DNA of 32,173 nucleotides, taken from a virus. The notes beneath the pieces were generated by a model that was not told the origin of the DNA, searched no databases, and saw nothing but the letters and a program-made list of their open reading frames with translations. The position numbers and the translations under genes are program-made. Location: the IMG/VR virus record IMGVR_UViG_3300033155_001185, positions 1 through 32,173 of that record. One strand, 5' to 3'. Shown in pieces: positions 24,151 to 29,766 of this stretch (within the stretch, counting starts at the first letter, position 1; every line of letters starts with the position of its first letter).

Positions 24151-24164
24151 TTCTTTGCAAAGAA
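24151..24164. promoter_or_regulatory. 14-bp perfect palindrome, candidate protein-binding site
   Basis: TTCTTTGCAAAGAA is a perfect 7+7 palindrome with no loop, about 100 bp upstream of the likely early transcription start. It is followed directly by TACAAT. A protein dimer site is more likely than an RNA hairpin because there is no loop. Confidence 0.4.
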
Positions 24165-24212
24165 TACAATAGAATTATGGGCAAAAATACCATGTAAATA
24201 CTTCACAACGAT

Positions 24213-24262
24213 TGTAATGATTACAGGATAGTGAATTGACGCTTGACATTATAATCATTACA
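24213..24262 (+). promoter_or_regulatory. Early promoter region with paired TGTAATGATTACA operators
   Basis: TGTAATGATTACA (24213-24225) is a perfect 13-bp dyad. A near-copy in reverse orientation (24250-24262, TATAATCATTACA) overlaps a TATAAT hexamer at 24250-24255. If that hexamer is the -10, the start would be near 24262 and the upstream dyad would centre near -43, the usual place for an activator. The downstream dyad would cover the -10, as for a repressor. One regulator using both sites could switch the early operon on and off. This is inferred from geometry only. Confidence 0.4.
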
Positions 24263-24290
24263 AAGATTCTTAGAAGGGCTTGACTTATAT

Positions 24291-24533
24291 ATGAATCATA
24301 AAAATGTAGGATACGCAGTTAAGAAGATTTATGGTTTTGCTTGCAGTAAGCTCCTTCTAACTCGTGCCCGCCGTCTAGGTCTTGACATCCCTTCCCTTCT
24401 TAATGCTGCTCTAGCCTATGCTACGAAGGCTAAGAAGTGCCCCTATTGTCACCAGAAGCTCCCACTAGAGCAGACAACTGACGATCTGCTAAGTGCGCAG
24501 GATCAGAAGCTTTTTGATACTTTTAGGAAATGA
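24291..24533 (+). CDS. First early gene: RHH-like / CxxC zinc-ribbon protein
   Basis: The 80-residue protein is encoded first in the rightward operon. Residues 19-45 (SKLLLTRARRLGLDIPSLLN and a following AALAYATK helix) resemble the second half of a CcdA/RHH-type DNA-binding domain. They are followed at once by CPYCHQKLP (C50, C53), a half zinc ribbon. The ribosome site (GAAGGG, 12 bases from ATG) is weak, so translation may be inefficient or regulated. Its position and small size suit an early regulator, possibly of the nearby operators. That link is not shown. Confidence 0.55.
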   Translation: MNHKNVGYAVKKIYGFACSKLLLTRARRLGLDIPSLLNAALAYATKAKKCPYCHQKLPLEQTTDDLLSAQDQKLFDTFRK

Positions 24534-24554
24534 TTACATTGTGCGTTAATTAAA

Positions 24555-24583
24555 TTGCGCTATGCGTATCTTGTGCGTATAAC
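24555..24583 (+). promoter_or_regulatory. Candidate sigma70-type promoter
   Basis: TTGCGC (24555-24560) and TATAAC (24578-24583) are separated by 17 bp and lie upstream of the AGGAG-led gene at 24661. The direct repeat TTGTGCGT (24539-24546 and 24571-24578) overlaps it at 32-bp spacing. The -35 is poor (three of six). Confidence 0.35.
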
Positions 24584-24660
24584 AATATTAATTGAATAAC
24601 GCGGTAAGACTAGCCCAGCAGAACGTATATTGAGTCGAACCACTAAACCTAGGAGTTAAT

Positions 24661-24858
24661 ATGCGCAAAAAGATGCGGATAGAGCTTGATCGTCAGACTC
24701 TGACTTTTGCGCTCTTGCTGCTTGACACAGCGAAGCAGAACAGCTTTTTTGATGAGCTTGATGCTGACCTAACTACTGACGGTAAAGTGCCATTGATCCA
24801 CTATCCTAACATTGCTGAAATGGTAATTAAAGAGCTTGAAAGCAAGTTAGGAGTCTAA
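24661..24858 (+). CDS. Small early protein, hypothetical
   Basis: The 65-residue protein has AGGAGTTAAT directly before its ATG. It is mixed: a basic start (MRKKMRIELDRQTLTFALLL), an acidic centre (FFDELDADLTTDG), and an amphipathic C-terminal helix (NIAEMVIKELESKLGV). There is no membrane segment or motif. The next gene follows after one base, with its own AGGAGT site inside the end of this gene. Confidence 0.55.
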   Translation: MRKKMRIELDRQTLTFALLLLDTAKQNSFFDELDADLTTDGKVPLIHYPNIAEMVIKELESKLGV

Positions 24859-24859
24859 A

Positions 24860-25066
24860 ATGGACCTTAAGAGATTTCAAGAGGCATTAAGGCAAATTTA
24901 TTGCTTTCATGCTGACAACTTTAAAGCTGCTTTCGGTGAGGAAATGGGCGGGCATTTATGGAGCAAATATAGAAGCTTCGATAGTGACCCAGCGAAGTTA
25001 ATCTGCAGCTTAGATTACCAAAATCTGCAGCTGCTAAGTGATTACTTAGTCAAGGCGGGCATTTAG
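24860..25066 (+). CDS. Small early helical protein, hypothetical
   Basis: The 68-residue protein (MDLKRFQEALRQIYCFHADN and onward) is mostly predicted helix with aromatic residues and no recognised domain. AGGAGT precedes ATG by six bases. The 59 bases after the stop hold three GAGCTT words (25068, 25079, 25092), which may form a small RNA structure between cistrons. Confidence 0.55.
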   Translation: MDLKRFQEALRQIYCFHADNFKAAFGEEMGGHLWSKYRSFDSDPAKLICSLDYQNLQLLSDYLVKAGI

Positions 25067-25125
25067 AGCTTAATTTAGAGCTTGCGAAAGTGAGCTTTAA
25101 TTTAAGACCTAAAAAGGAGTTAATT

Positions 25126-25224
25126 ATGAGATTCATATCGAAAATCATATTTGAATGGATGATAGCAGTTTATACAATAGCAATTTTTGCTGCTTTCAGC
25201 TATTTAGTTTTAAATATAGCTTGA
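25126..25224 (+). CDS. Small single-span membrane peptide
   Basis: The 32-residue peptide is preceded by AAAAAGGAGTTAATT, the common early ribosome site, so it is very likely translated. MRFISKIIFEWM is followed by a hydrophobic span (MIAVYTIAIFAAFSYLVLNI) that fills the rest of the chain. It would lie in the inner membrane with a basic inside end. The role is unknown; tiny early membrane peptides of phages often act on host membrane functions. Confidence 0.6.
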   Translation: MRFISKIIFEWMIAVYTIAIFAAFSYLVLNIA

Positions 25225-25231
25225 GTCACGG

Positions 25232-25270
25232 TTGACTCTTACTTTAATGCGCATTATATGCGTATTAAAA
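25232..25270 (+). promoter_or_regulatory. Candidate promoter overlapped by a hairpin/operator dyad
   Basis: TTGACT (25232-25237) and TATATG (25255-25260) are separated by 17 bp. A dyad TTTAATGCGCA / TGCGTATTAAA (25243-25253 and 25259-25269, one G-T pair) overlaps the -10, and it contains the perfect 12-bp palindrome TAATGCGCATTA (25245-25256). It could be an operator on this promoter or an intercistronic RNA hairpin protecting the downstream message. Confidence 0.4.
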
Positions 25271-25282
25271 CAGGAGTTAAAC

Positions 25283-25462
25283 ATGAATAAAACAACTGCA
25301 ATAGCAGGTCTACTGGCAATAGCATTTACAGGCTATTACATAGGCAAGCCTTATTATGACGCGAAGCGCACCGCTGATGTAATTTACATTGATGGTAATA
25401 CGCAAGTTTATAAGTGCAATTTAGTGAAATCAAAAGGAAATTTGAAGCTAGTACGCAAGTGA
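25283..25462 (+). CDS. Small exported or membrane-anchored protein, hypothetical
   Basis: The start is ATG at 25283 with AGGAGTTAAAC before it; the frame extends upstream but without a ribosome site. The 59-residue product has an N-terminal hydrophobic segment (KTTAIAGLLAIAFTGYYIGK), then a polar part with DVIYIDGNTQVYKCNLVKSK. It is either a signal-anchor or a cleaved precursor. The single cysteine does not fit a lipobox. The periplasmic part is too short to assign. Confidence 0.55.
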   Translation: MNKTTAIAGLLAIAFTGYYIGKPYYDAKRTADVIYIDGNTQVYKCNLVKSKGNLKLVRK

Positions 25463-25486
25463 GCGTATTAGCTTTTAGGAGTTACT

Positions 25487-25648
25487 ATGGAAAATAATAT
25501 CTATTTAAGTCTAACTAAGTCAGAAGTTGAGGTAGTCATGTCTCTGCTACTGGAAAAAGTAAAAGATAAAAATATAAGCGATAAGAAAAGAGAAAAGTTA
25601 ACGGCAGCTTTCTATAGTCTTATTACTAGCTACTTAGAGGAAATATGA
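25487..25648 (+). CDS. Small helical protein, hypothetical
   Basis: The 53-residue protein is preceded by AGGAGTTACT and overlaps the next ATG by four bases (ATGA). The composition is Lys/Glu/Leu-rich and helical (SLTKSEVEVVMSLLLEKVKD, then SDKKREKLTAAFYSLITSYL). Resembling short regulatory helical hairpin proteins is all that can be said. Coupling with the following gene suggests the two act or are needed together. Confidence 0.55.
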   Translation: MENNIYLSLTKSEVEVVMSLLLEKVKDKNISDKKREKLTAAFYSLITSYLEEI

Positions 25649-25845
25649 CGCTAGAGCAAAAAAATGCCTTTCTTAAAAGTCTACGCAAAGATGCAAGAGA
25701 TTATATAGACTTTGGAATGGACAATAAGACAATAAAGCAAAACTTAATGTTTATTATTGAAAGGCAAGGCTTTGACTTACTAGCTGCTGAAAAGGTAGCT
25801 GCTGCAATTTTAGAGCAAGAACAACAATATATCAGAGGAGTCTAA
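25645..25845 (+). CDS. Small helical protein, hypothetical
   Basis: The 66-residue protein starts in an ATGA overlap and is helical throughout (EQKNAFLKSLRKDARDYIDF, QNLMFIIERQGFDLLAAEKV). The last part is Ala/Glu-rich (AAAILEQEQQYI). It has no cysteines and no membrane span. It is probably a soluble early protein; the family is not recognised. Confidence 0.55.
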   Translation: MTLEQKNAFLKSLRKDARDYIDFGMDNKTIKQNLMFIIERQGFDLLAAEKVAAAILEQEQQYIRGV

Positions 25846-25849
25846 GACA

Positions 25850-26092
25850 ATGGTAGATTTCTATCATTATGAACTAAACAAGAAAAAAATTGCCTTTCAC
25901 CACACTAGCGTCATAGAGCTACAAGAAAGCAAAGGAAAACAGAGTTACAAGACTGTAATGCAGTTTAATGCTGCTGAGTTTTCTAGGGCTGTCATGATGT
26001 TTAATATGAAATGCGCACACAATGGTTGGAACAAGAGGTTAATTTGTCGCACATTAAACAAGCCAATATTGGCAAGGGTAAGGAGTCACTAG
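25850..26092 (+). CDS. Small basic protein, hypothetical
   Basis: The 80-residue basic protein follows AGGAGTCTAAGACA. It has a beta-like N-terminal half (MVDFYHYELNKKKIAFHHTS, then YKTVMQFNAAEFSRAVMMFN) and a basic C-terminus with two cysteines (CAHNGWNKRLICRTLNK). No domain can be named. It is separated from the next gene by a single base. Confidence 0.5.
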   Translation: MVDFYHYELNKKKIAFHHTSVIELQESKGKQSYKTVMQFNAAEFSRAVMMFNMKCAHNGWNKRLICRTLNKPILARVRSH

Positions 26093-26093
26093 T

Positions 26094-26405
26094 ATGGTAG
26101 AAATAAGAGACAAAGAGCACTTTAGAAGTGCACTAGCAATGGCAAAGAAATTAGGAGGCAAGTCTAAGCAAAGTTTTCGTCGCTCATTGACTAGCATTAA
26201 CAGAATCAAAAGAAATTATGCTAGGGGAAAAGAGTCAAAATTGATTATGACTCCCGATTTTGTAAAGCATAGTTTTGCTTGGGGCGTACTAAATGACGAT
26301 GGTCGCTGCGTATATAATGGAGGCATGATTTTGCATGGCTTTGAGCAGACATTTGCTGTCCAAATTGATCCGCAAAACTTCCCTAACTGGTCGATACACA
26401 CATGA
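26094..26405 (+). CDS. DUF4120-like protein
   Basis: The 103-residue protein has AAGGAGTCACTAGT before its ATG. The N-terminal helix (DKEHFRSALAMAKKLGGKSK), the central FVKHSFAWGVLNDDGRCVYN, and the ending GGMILHGFEQTFAVQIDP with NWSIHT follow the layout I recall for DUF4120 proteins (GG.LYHG....FAV...P..GW.IHT). That family is best known from Bacteroidetes genomes and phages. The match is by eye and by motif order only. The function is unknown. The last four bases overlap the next gene (ATGA). Confidence 0.45.
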   Translation: MVEIRDKEHFRSALAMAKKLGGKSKQSFRRSLTSINRIKRNYARGKESKLIMTPDFVKHSFAWGVLNDDGRCVYNGGMILHGFEQTFAVQIDPQNFPNWSIHT

Positions 26406-26686
26406 CTAGCGAAACACTAAAGGAACTCTGCGAAGATTTAGACGGATTAAAAGAAAAGGTACGTTATAGCTATGTGGGAGCTAACGAAGCACTAAAGGCT
26501 TTCATCATGGCCATTGATACGGAAGATTTAAAAGTCAGAGTAGAGCAAGAAATAGAAGACGAAGTAGAGAAACACGAGGAAGAGTTTTTAGAGAAATGGG
26601 AAGAAGAGAAGGCAGAGTTAGAAGCACAAGTAGAAGAGATTAGCACAAAATTACGCAATAATAGAATAATACAACAAATGACATAG
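26402..26686 (+). CDS. Acidic coiled-coil protein
   Basis: The 94-residue protein starts at ATGA with no separate ribosome site, so it depends on coupling to the gene before. From residue about 50 it is a highly acidic Glu/Lys coiled coil (VRVEQEIEDEVEKHEEEFLE and onward) that would dimerise. There is no DNA-binding or membrane element. DNA-mimic or scaffold-type functions are possible for such acidic phage proteins but are not shown here. Confidence 0.55.
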   Translation: MTSETLKELCEDLDGLKEKVRYSYVGANEALKAFIMAIDTEDLKVRVEQEIEDEVEKHEEEFLEKWEEEKAELEAQVEEISTKLRNNRIIQQMT

Positions 26687-26694
26687 GAGAAATA

Positions 26695-27081
26695 ATGCAA
26701 GAATTGACAGGATTACAAACAAAAGTAATAGAACAACTAGGATATGAAGAAGTTAACGCAGAATGTCTAGAGTCACTTAAAGACATTGCTGATCATGGCG
26801 CTGACGGAGGATCTAGTGGTTTCACTTACTATTCCGATACTCTAAGCTTTTTTGATAAGAATAAAGTAGAGATTTTAGCCGCAACGCAAGAAATGGCCGA
26901 GGCACTTGGCGAAGATATGCTAGCTATGATCGCAAGCTTTGTGTGTCTTAGGGATTTAAAGCTAACACCGACACAAGTCATGGCTGCAATCTATGAGGAC
27001 ACAGACGACTCAATAGCAGTGCAAAATGCTCTCTCTTGGTTCGCTCTAGAAGAAAGTGCGCGGACTATTACTGAGTCATGA
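26695..27081 (+). CDS. Acidic early protein, hypothetical
   Basis: The 128-residue acidic protein has AGGAGAAATA before ATG. Helical segments (VIEQLGYEEVNAECLESLKD, ILAATQEMAEALGEDMLAMI, SIAVQNALSWFALEESARTI) flank a Gly-rich loop (DHGADGGSSGFTYYSD). No enzyme motif is visible. The net charge is strongly negative. Some small acidic early phage proteins inhibit host enzymes, but nothing here identifies a target. Confidence 0.55.
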   Translation: MQELTGLQTKVIEQLGYEEVNAECLESLKDIADHGADGGSSGFTYYSDTLSFFDKNKVEILAATQEMAEALGEDMLAMIASFVCLRDLKLTPTQVMAAIYEDTDDSIAVQNALSWFALEESARTITES

Positions 27082-27248
27082 CAGAAGAAGAAAAGGCAGA
27101 CGATCTCCGAACAAGTATAATACTAGACTTTTGGGAGATCGAAAGCTCAATGACTAGGGCTGAACTAAAGGTAGCAATTACTGAACTCTTAGCTATCCTA
27201 AAATATTTTAACTCTTACGAGCTAGAAGTAGCGAAAGGAATGAAATAA
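27078..27248 (+). CDS. Small helical protein, hypothetical
   Basis: The 56-residue protein starts at an ATGA overlap and ends in TAATG with the next gene. It is helical and acidic at the front (MTEEEKADDLRTSIILDFWE) with a leucine/isoleucine-rich C-terminal helix (ELKVAITELLAILKYFNSYE). There is no known domain. Coupling on both sides makes translation likely. Confidence 0.55.
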   Translation: MTEEEKADDLRTSIILDFWEIESSMTRAELKVAITELLAILKYFNSYELEVAKGMK

Positions 27249-27496
27249 TGAAACACAGCGTTATAATAACACTAGCATTAGCTGGCTTAAGTTGTACTAA
27301 AGCAGATGCGTTAAGAAATACAGACGGAAGACTAAGAGAAAGCAATCAAGCTTGCGTTAGAGTCTTTCAAGATCACAAGGAGCACGTCACAGAGTGTCAA
27401 TTTGGTAACAATACTTGCTATGCCTATTTCACAGCGACAGGAAGTAACATCGTCTGTGGCTTCGGAGAACGGCCAGCACAGGACTTAGAGCTATGA
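27248..27496 (+). CDS. Exported cysteine-rich small protein
   Basis: The 82-residue precursor has a signal peptide-like start (MKHSVIITLALAGLSCTKAD). GLSC at 13-16 resembles a lipobox but has Gly rather than Leu/Val/Ile at -3, so cleavage after ADA (about residue 21) is equally possible. Besides C16, cysteines 36, 50, 57 and 70 could form two disulfides in the periplasm. A phage protein exported early could act in superinfection exclusion or envelope modification; this is inferred only from localisation. Confidence 0.6.
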   Translation: MKHSVIITLALAGLSCTKADALRNTDGRLRESNQACVRVFQDHKEHVTECQFGNNTCYAYFTATGSNIVCGFGERPAQDLEL

Positions 27497-27729
27497 CTAT
27501 ACTAATTTGTCCATATTGCCTAACACACAAGGCAGAGGACGCTCCAGGATGCTGTGACGAGTCCTCAGCACACTTCCAAGAGATTGAACTCGACTTCGGA
27601 GATACGTCCTCTAGGGTCAACATATACCTTCCTAAGCAATTACTCGCTGCAGCTAGGTCATTTGACCTAAACATAAGCGAAATAACTCGTAGTGCCATTA
27701 GAGACGCGCTGCAGAATAGAGACAAATGA
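27493..27729 (+). CDS. Zinc-binding plus ribbon-helix-helix regulator
   Basis: The 78-residue protein has an N-terminal metal-site candidate CPYC (C6, C9) with C20-C21, followed by a ribbon-helix-helix domain at about 40-75. The latter consists of the strand SRVNIYLPKQLLAAARSFDL and a second helix with SEITRSAIRDAL. RHH proteins bind DNA as dimers through the strand. The zinc site could add stability or a partner. It is the last gene before the non-coding inverted-repeat block, which makes that block a natural candidate target. The first gene of the operon has a related RHH/CPYC composition. Confidence 0.65.
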   Translation: MTILICPYCLTHKAEDAPGCCDESSAHFQEIELDFGDTSSRVNIYLPKQLLAAARSFDLNISEITRSAIRDALQNRDK

Positions 27730-27761
27730 CGCACTGTTATCGTGAAAATAGCAATCTAGAG

Positions 27762-28045
27762 GAAAAGCATAGTGCAATTATTTTTACTGCACTTTCAGTC
27801 ACTTACAATCTTTTCGTTCTATGCTTATCTACACTGCATTGTTTGAAGGTAGCTTGTAAGGGGGGGGGTCTGGTTGTTTAGTTGTAGAAAAAAAAAAAAA
27901 AAAAAAGACTATATACAGTGTGCCAACTAATCTTTTCCCGTGACTGCCATAGTGGGTAGGGTTAGAAATACGTCTGCGGATAAGCATAGCACCTAAATCT
28001 TGTAAGTGCCTAGAATAGGCCAATTATTTATGTCTTATGCTTTTC
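27762..28045. repeat. Nested imperfect inverted repeat (arms of about 67-68 bp)
   Basis: Three perfect inverted matches occur in strictly nested order. GAAAAGCATA (27762-27771) pairs with TATGCTTTTC (28036-28045). CACTTACAA (27800-27808) pairs with TTGTAAGTG (28000-28008). CTATGCTTATC (27819-27829) pairs with GATAAGCATAG (27979-27989). Spacings within the two arms agree (28 and 10 nt against 27 and 10 nt), so the arms are diverged copies in opposite orientation around a 149-bp core. The GCATAG word in each arm end is itself repeated. The whole 27730-28108 stretch has no gene on either strand that I find credible. Confidence 0.75.
27860..27906 (+). repeat. G9 and A19 homopolymer tracts in the centre of the inverted repeat
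   Basis: G9 occupies 27860-27868 and A19 occupies 27888-27906, with the A tract at the exact midpoint region of the surrounding inverted repeat. Both are outliers for this window. They could be real (DNA bending, slippage-variable switch, replication origin) or a sign of a sequence join. Confidence 0.8.
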
Positions 28046-28108
28046 GCTGAAAACAGACTTTTAGAGAAAAACACCAAGAGCAGCGCGTCAGAAGGGGGGT
28101 CTTCAGCT

Positions 28109-28489
28109 ATGTTACACACCATGCCATATAATTACGAACCCGATATACAGATCAATTTTCGGGAATACTCATTCACGGTAAAACTATTAGTAGACGAAAA
28201 CTGGATAGAGCCAGCTCAAATATTAGCCTACGGAGAGTATGAACTAGAACCGAAAGATGACGGAACTTGCATCGTCTCTACATATGGCGTCCAGAGGTCC
28301 CTGGATGGCGCAGGAATCCCTGAAACTATAATCATAGCTCCAAGTAGGCAATGGATAGAGGAAGCTGTTAGGAGCTACCTGGAGGCTAATTACAGCGAAG
28401 AGATCTGTGAGTTAGCTGAGAATATTAGAGAGGAAGATGACGCGGAACGGCGTCGAGAGAATCAGATAATAGATCGCCACGAGAAGTGA
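28109..28489 (+). CDS. Early protein, hypothetical (127 aa)
   Basis: I choose ATG at 28109, preceded by AAGGGGGG ten bases upstream. The frame is open back to an ATG at 28037 lying inside the inverted repeat, but that start has no ribosome site. The product contains a beta-rich first half (EPDIQINFREYSFTVKLLVD, EPAQILAYGEYELEPKDDG). A helical, very acidic and then Arg-rich second half follows (SRQWIEEAVRSYLEANYSEE, EDDAERRRENQII). No domain is recognised. It is the first gene of the second early block. Confidence 0.55.
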   Translation: MLHTMPYNYEPDIQINFREYSFTVKLLVDENWIEPAQILAYGEYELEPKDDGTCIVSTYGVQRSLDGAGIPETIIIAPSRQWIEEAVRSYLEANYSEEICELAENIREEDDAERRRENQIIDRHEK

Positions 28490-28490
28490 C

Positions 28491-28601
28491 TTGTTCGAGG
28501 TCATTAAAGTAATGCTGGGATTCTACGCGCCACAGGTTCCCAAGCTAATCATTATGGTGATCGCTATATTTTTACTCTACACGATGAGGGAGACAACATG
28601 A
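28491..28601 (+). CDS. Small single-span membrane peptide
   Basis: The frame can start at TTG 28491 (GAGAAG just upstream) or ATG 28512, giving 36 or 29 residues. It overlaps the next gene as ATGA. The peptide carries one hydrophobic span (VPKLIIMVIAIFLLYTM) and a short polar tail. The compact overlap supports it. It could be a small membrane effector. A holin role is not supported because no lysis gene is near. Confidence 0.45.
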   Translation: MFEVIKVMLGFYAPQVPKLIIMVIAIFLLYTMRETT

Positions 28602-28933
28602 CGGAAGAAGAAGCAAAGAAAGAGTCAAAGATGACTCGAATTACTAACTCAATGCAGAATGAATTAAAAATGCACTGGAAGACTTGGAAGAGACCATTAA
28701 AGCTGTACCAAGTTTCCGCAGCATTTAATAGAAAGATCACATCTCTTGGTTACACGACAATAGAGTTCGTAACTAAATTAGATAAGCAAGAGAAAATAAT
28801 CTATCTGATGTCACCACTAGGCAAGAGGTATGTTTTTCCAATGGAAGCTCTCGGAGATATGAACAGAGATGAGCTATTAGAGGAAATTAGGGATCTTGAC
28901 TCTCAAGAATTAAAACGAAAGGAAAAGAAATGA
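28598..28933 (+). CDS. Basic early protein, hypothetical
   Basis: The 111-residue protein has GAGGGAGACAAC before ATG. It is highly charged with a Trp/Lys-rich segment (ELKMHWKTWKRPLKLYQVSA), a beta-like centre (YTTIEFVTKLDKQEKIIYLM) and a charged C-terminal helix (NRDELLEEIRDLDSQELKRK). There is no recognised domain. It overlaps the next gene by four bases. Confidence 0.55.
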   Translation: MTEEEAKKESKMTRITNSMQNELKMHWKTWKRPLKLYQVSAAFNRKITSLGYTTIEFVTKLDKQEKIIYLMSPLGKRYVFPMEALGDMNRDELLEEIRDLDSQELKRKEKK

Positions 28934-29259
28934 AAGCATTAGATAAGCTAGGAATAGACGTTGAGATAACAAATGAAAGGCTACCTGGAGATTCACACTT
29001 AAAGAAGCACTTAATGGCCTGTGGGAAGCACATAAAGCCTGCTGACTTTGAGTATATTGGCTCTGTGGCCACACACTTATACAAGACAGAGTTCGGAAAG
29101 GAAGTTACCTACGCACATCATCATCATTTTGAGACAACGCCAGGAGAAAAATTTGTATCTATGGCTGTGTCAGACCTTGCCTTACACCTAATGCAAGTAT
29201 TATTTGGAAGAAAGAAACCAGGAACTCTCGATAAGAGAGACAAAAGGAGTAAGTTATGA
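28930..29259 (+). CDS. Early protein with histidine cluster, hypothetical
   Basis: The 109-residue protein is coupled at ATGA on both sides, with AAAGGAAAAGAA upstream. It carries a natural HHHH run (TYAHHHHFETTP) and further His residues (SHLKKHLMACGKHIK), so metal binding is possible. The remainder is alpha/beta with a basic tail (GRKKPGTLDKRDKRSK). The family is not recognised. Confidence 0.55.
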   Translation: MKALDKLGIDVEITNERLPGDSHLKKHLMACGKHIKPADFEYIGSVATHLYKTEFGKEVTYAHHHHFETTPGEKFVSMAVSDLALHLMQVLFGRKKPGTLDKRDKRSKL

Positions 29260-29432
29260 AGGAACAAACAGTAGAAAAGATATTTTTCAGTATAGTAGGA
29301 GTATTAATAACACTGCTAATTGTAGCTTGCGTAGGCATGGCAACCAGTAGCTACCTATGCTATCAGAAGCATGGAGTATTGCAGTGTGAAGCAAAGACAA
29401 TTAATGGAATTGACGGAGTAACCTATGAGTGA
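29256..29432 (+). CDS. Small single-span membrane protein
   Basis: The 58-residue protein has AAAAGGAGTAAGTT before its ATG, overlapping the previous stop. One membrane span (KIFFSIVGVLITLLIVACVG, residues about 8-27) is followed by a short tail with two cysteines (C35, C44) that may form a disulfide outside the inner membrane. Its end overlaps the start of the AT-hook gene by 8 nt. The function is unknown. Confidence 0.6.
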   Translation: MKEQTVEKIFFSIVGVLITLLIVACVGMATSSYLCYQKHGVLQCEAKTINGIDGVTYE

Positions 29433-29766
29433 GCTATTAGTTAAGAAAAAGACAAGAGGACGACCAAAGAAGGAACATAAAGTTATCGGCAAGATGATGA
29501 AGGTAGCAGAGAGACATCTCGAGCAACTAAAAGAGATACGTGACGTCGAGGGAAAGGCTTCTCTTGCGGAAGTTATAGACTTCCTTCTTACAACACATAC
29601 CTTTGTTAAGAATAGTAAAAAGTCTTTTATTGTAGATGATAGGCTACTCGAAGATTCGACTTTGAACGTGGCGCGTGGTGCTGCGATTCTTAACGCAGTC
29701 AAAGAAGGACGTCCACCGACTCTTCCTAAGATCATGTTGTATCTAGGAGAAGATGATGGCTTTTAG
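29425..29766 (+). CDS. AT-hook plus helical DNA-binding regulator
   Basis: The 113-residue protein has KKKTRGRPKKEHK near the N-terminus, with the AT-hook core RGRPKK at 11-16, which binds the minor groove of AT-rich DNA. Residues about 27-58 (VAERHLEQLKEIRDVEGKAS, then LAEVIDFLLTTH) look like an RHH or short HTH dimer domain. The rest is a helical C-terminus (GAAILNAVKEGRPPTLPKIM). It is probably a regulator of phage or host promoters. The A19 tract and the AT-rich divergent region are possible targets, not demonstrated ones. Confidence 0.6.
   Translation: MSELLVKKKTRGRPKKEHKVIGKMMKVAERHLEQLKEIRDVEGKASLAEVIDFLLTTHTFVKNSKKSFIVDDRLLEDSTLNVARGAAILNAVKEGRPPTLPKIMLYLGEDDGF

Larger units (their letters stand above)
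23509..24290. promoter_or_regulatory. Divergent regulatory region between late (left) and early (right) operons
   Basis: This 782-bp stretch has no convincing gene on either strand. It is AT-rich and contains many TGTAAT/ATTACA half sites (plus-strand TGTAAT at 23900, 23941, 23993, 24013 and 24214; ATTACA at 23543, 23885, 24056, 24220 and 24257). It also has GTGT-N7 dyads, a 14-bp palindrome and a pair of TGTAATGATTA(C/T)A dyads. It must hold promoters for both directions. A TATAAT at 24250 lacks a good -35 and a TTGACA at 24243 lacks a good -10, so early transcription may need an activator. Confidence 0.6.

Noticed and set aside
27829-28023. Minus-strand open frame of 64 codons across the inverted-repeat block.
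   Set aside because: It runs through the G9 and A19 tracts, giving Phe and Pro runs, lacks a ribosome site and opposes the operon.
28037-28108. N-terminal extension of the gene at 28109 from the ATG at 28037.
   Set aside because: The upstream ATG lies in the inverted-repeat arm without a ribosome site, while 28109 has a purine-rich site.
28491-28601. Holin of a lysis cassette.
   Set aside because: It has only one membrane span, and no endolysin or spanin gene is nearby.
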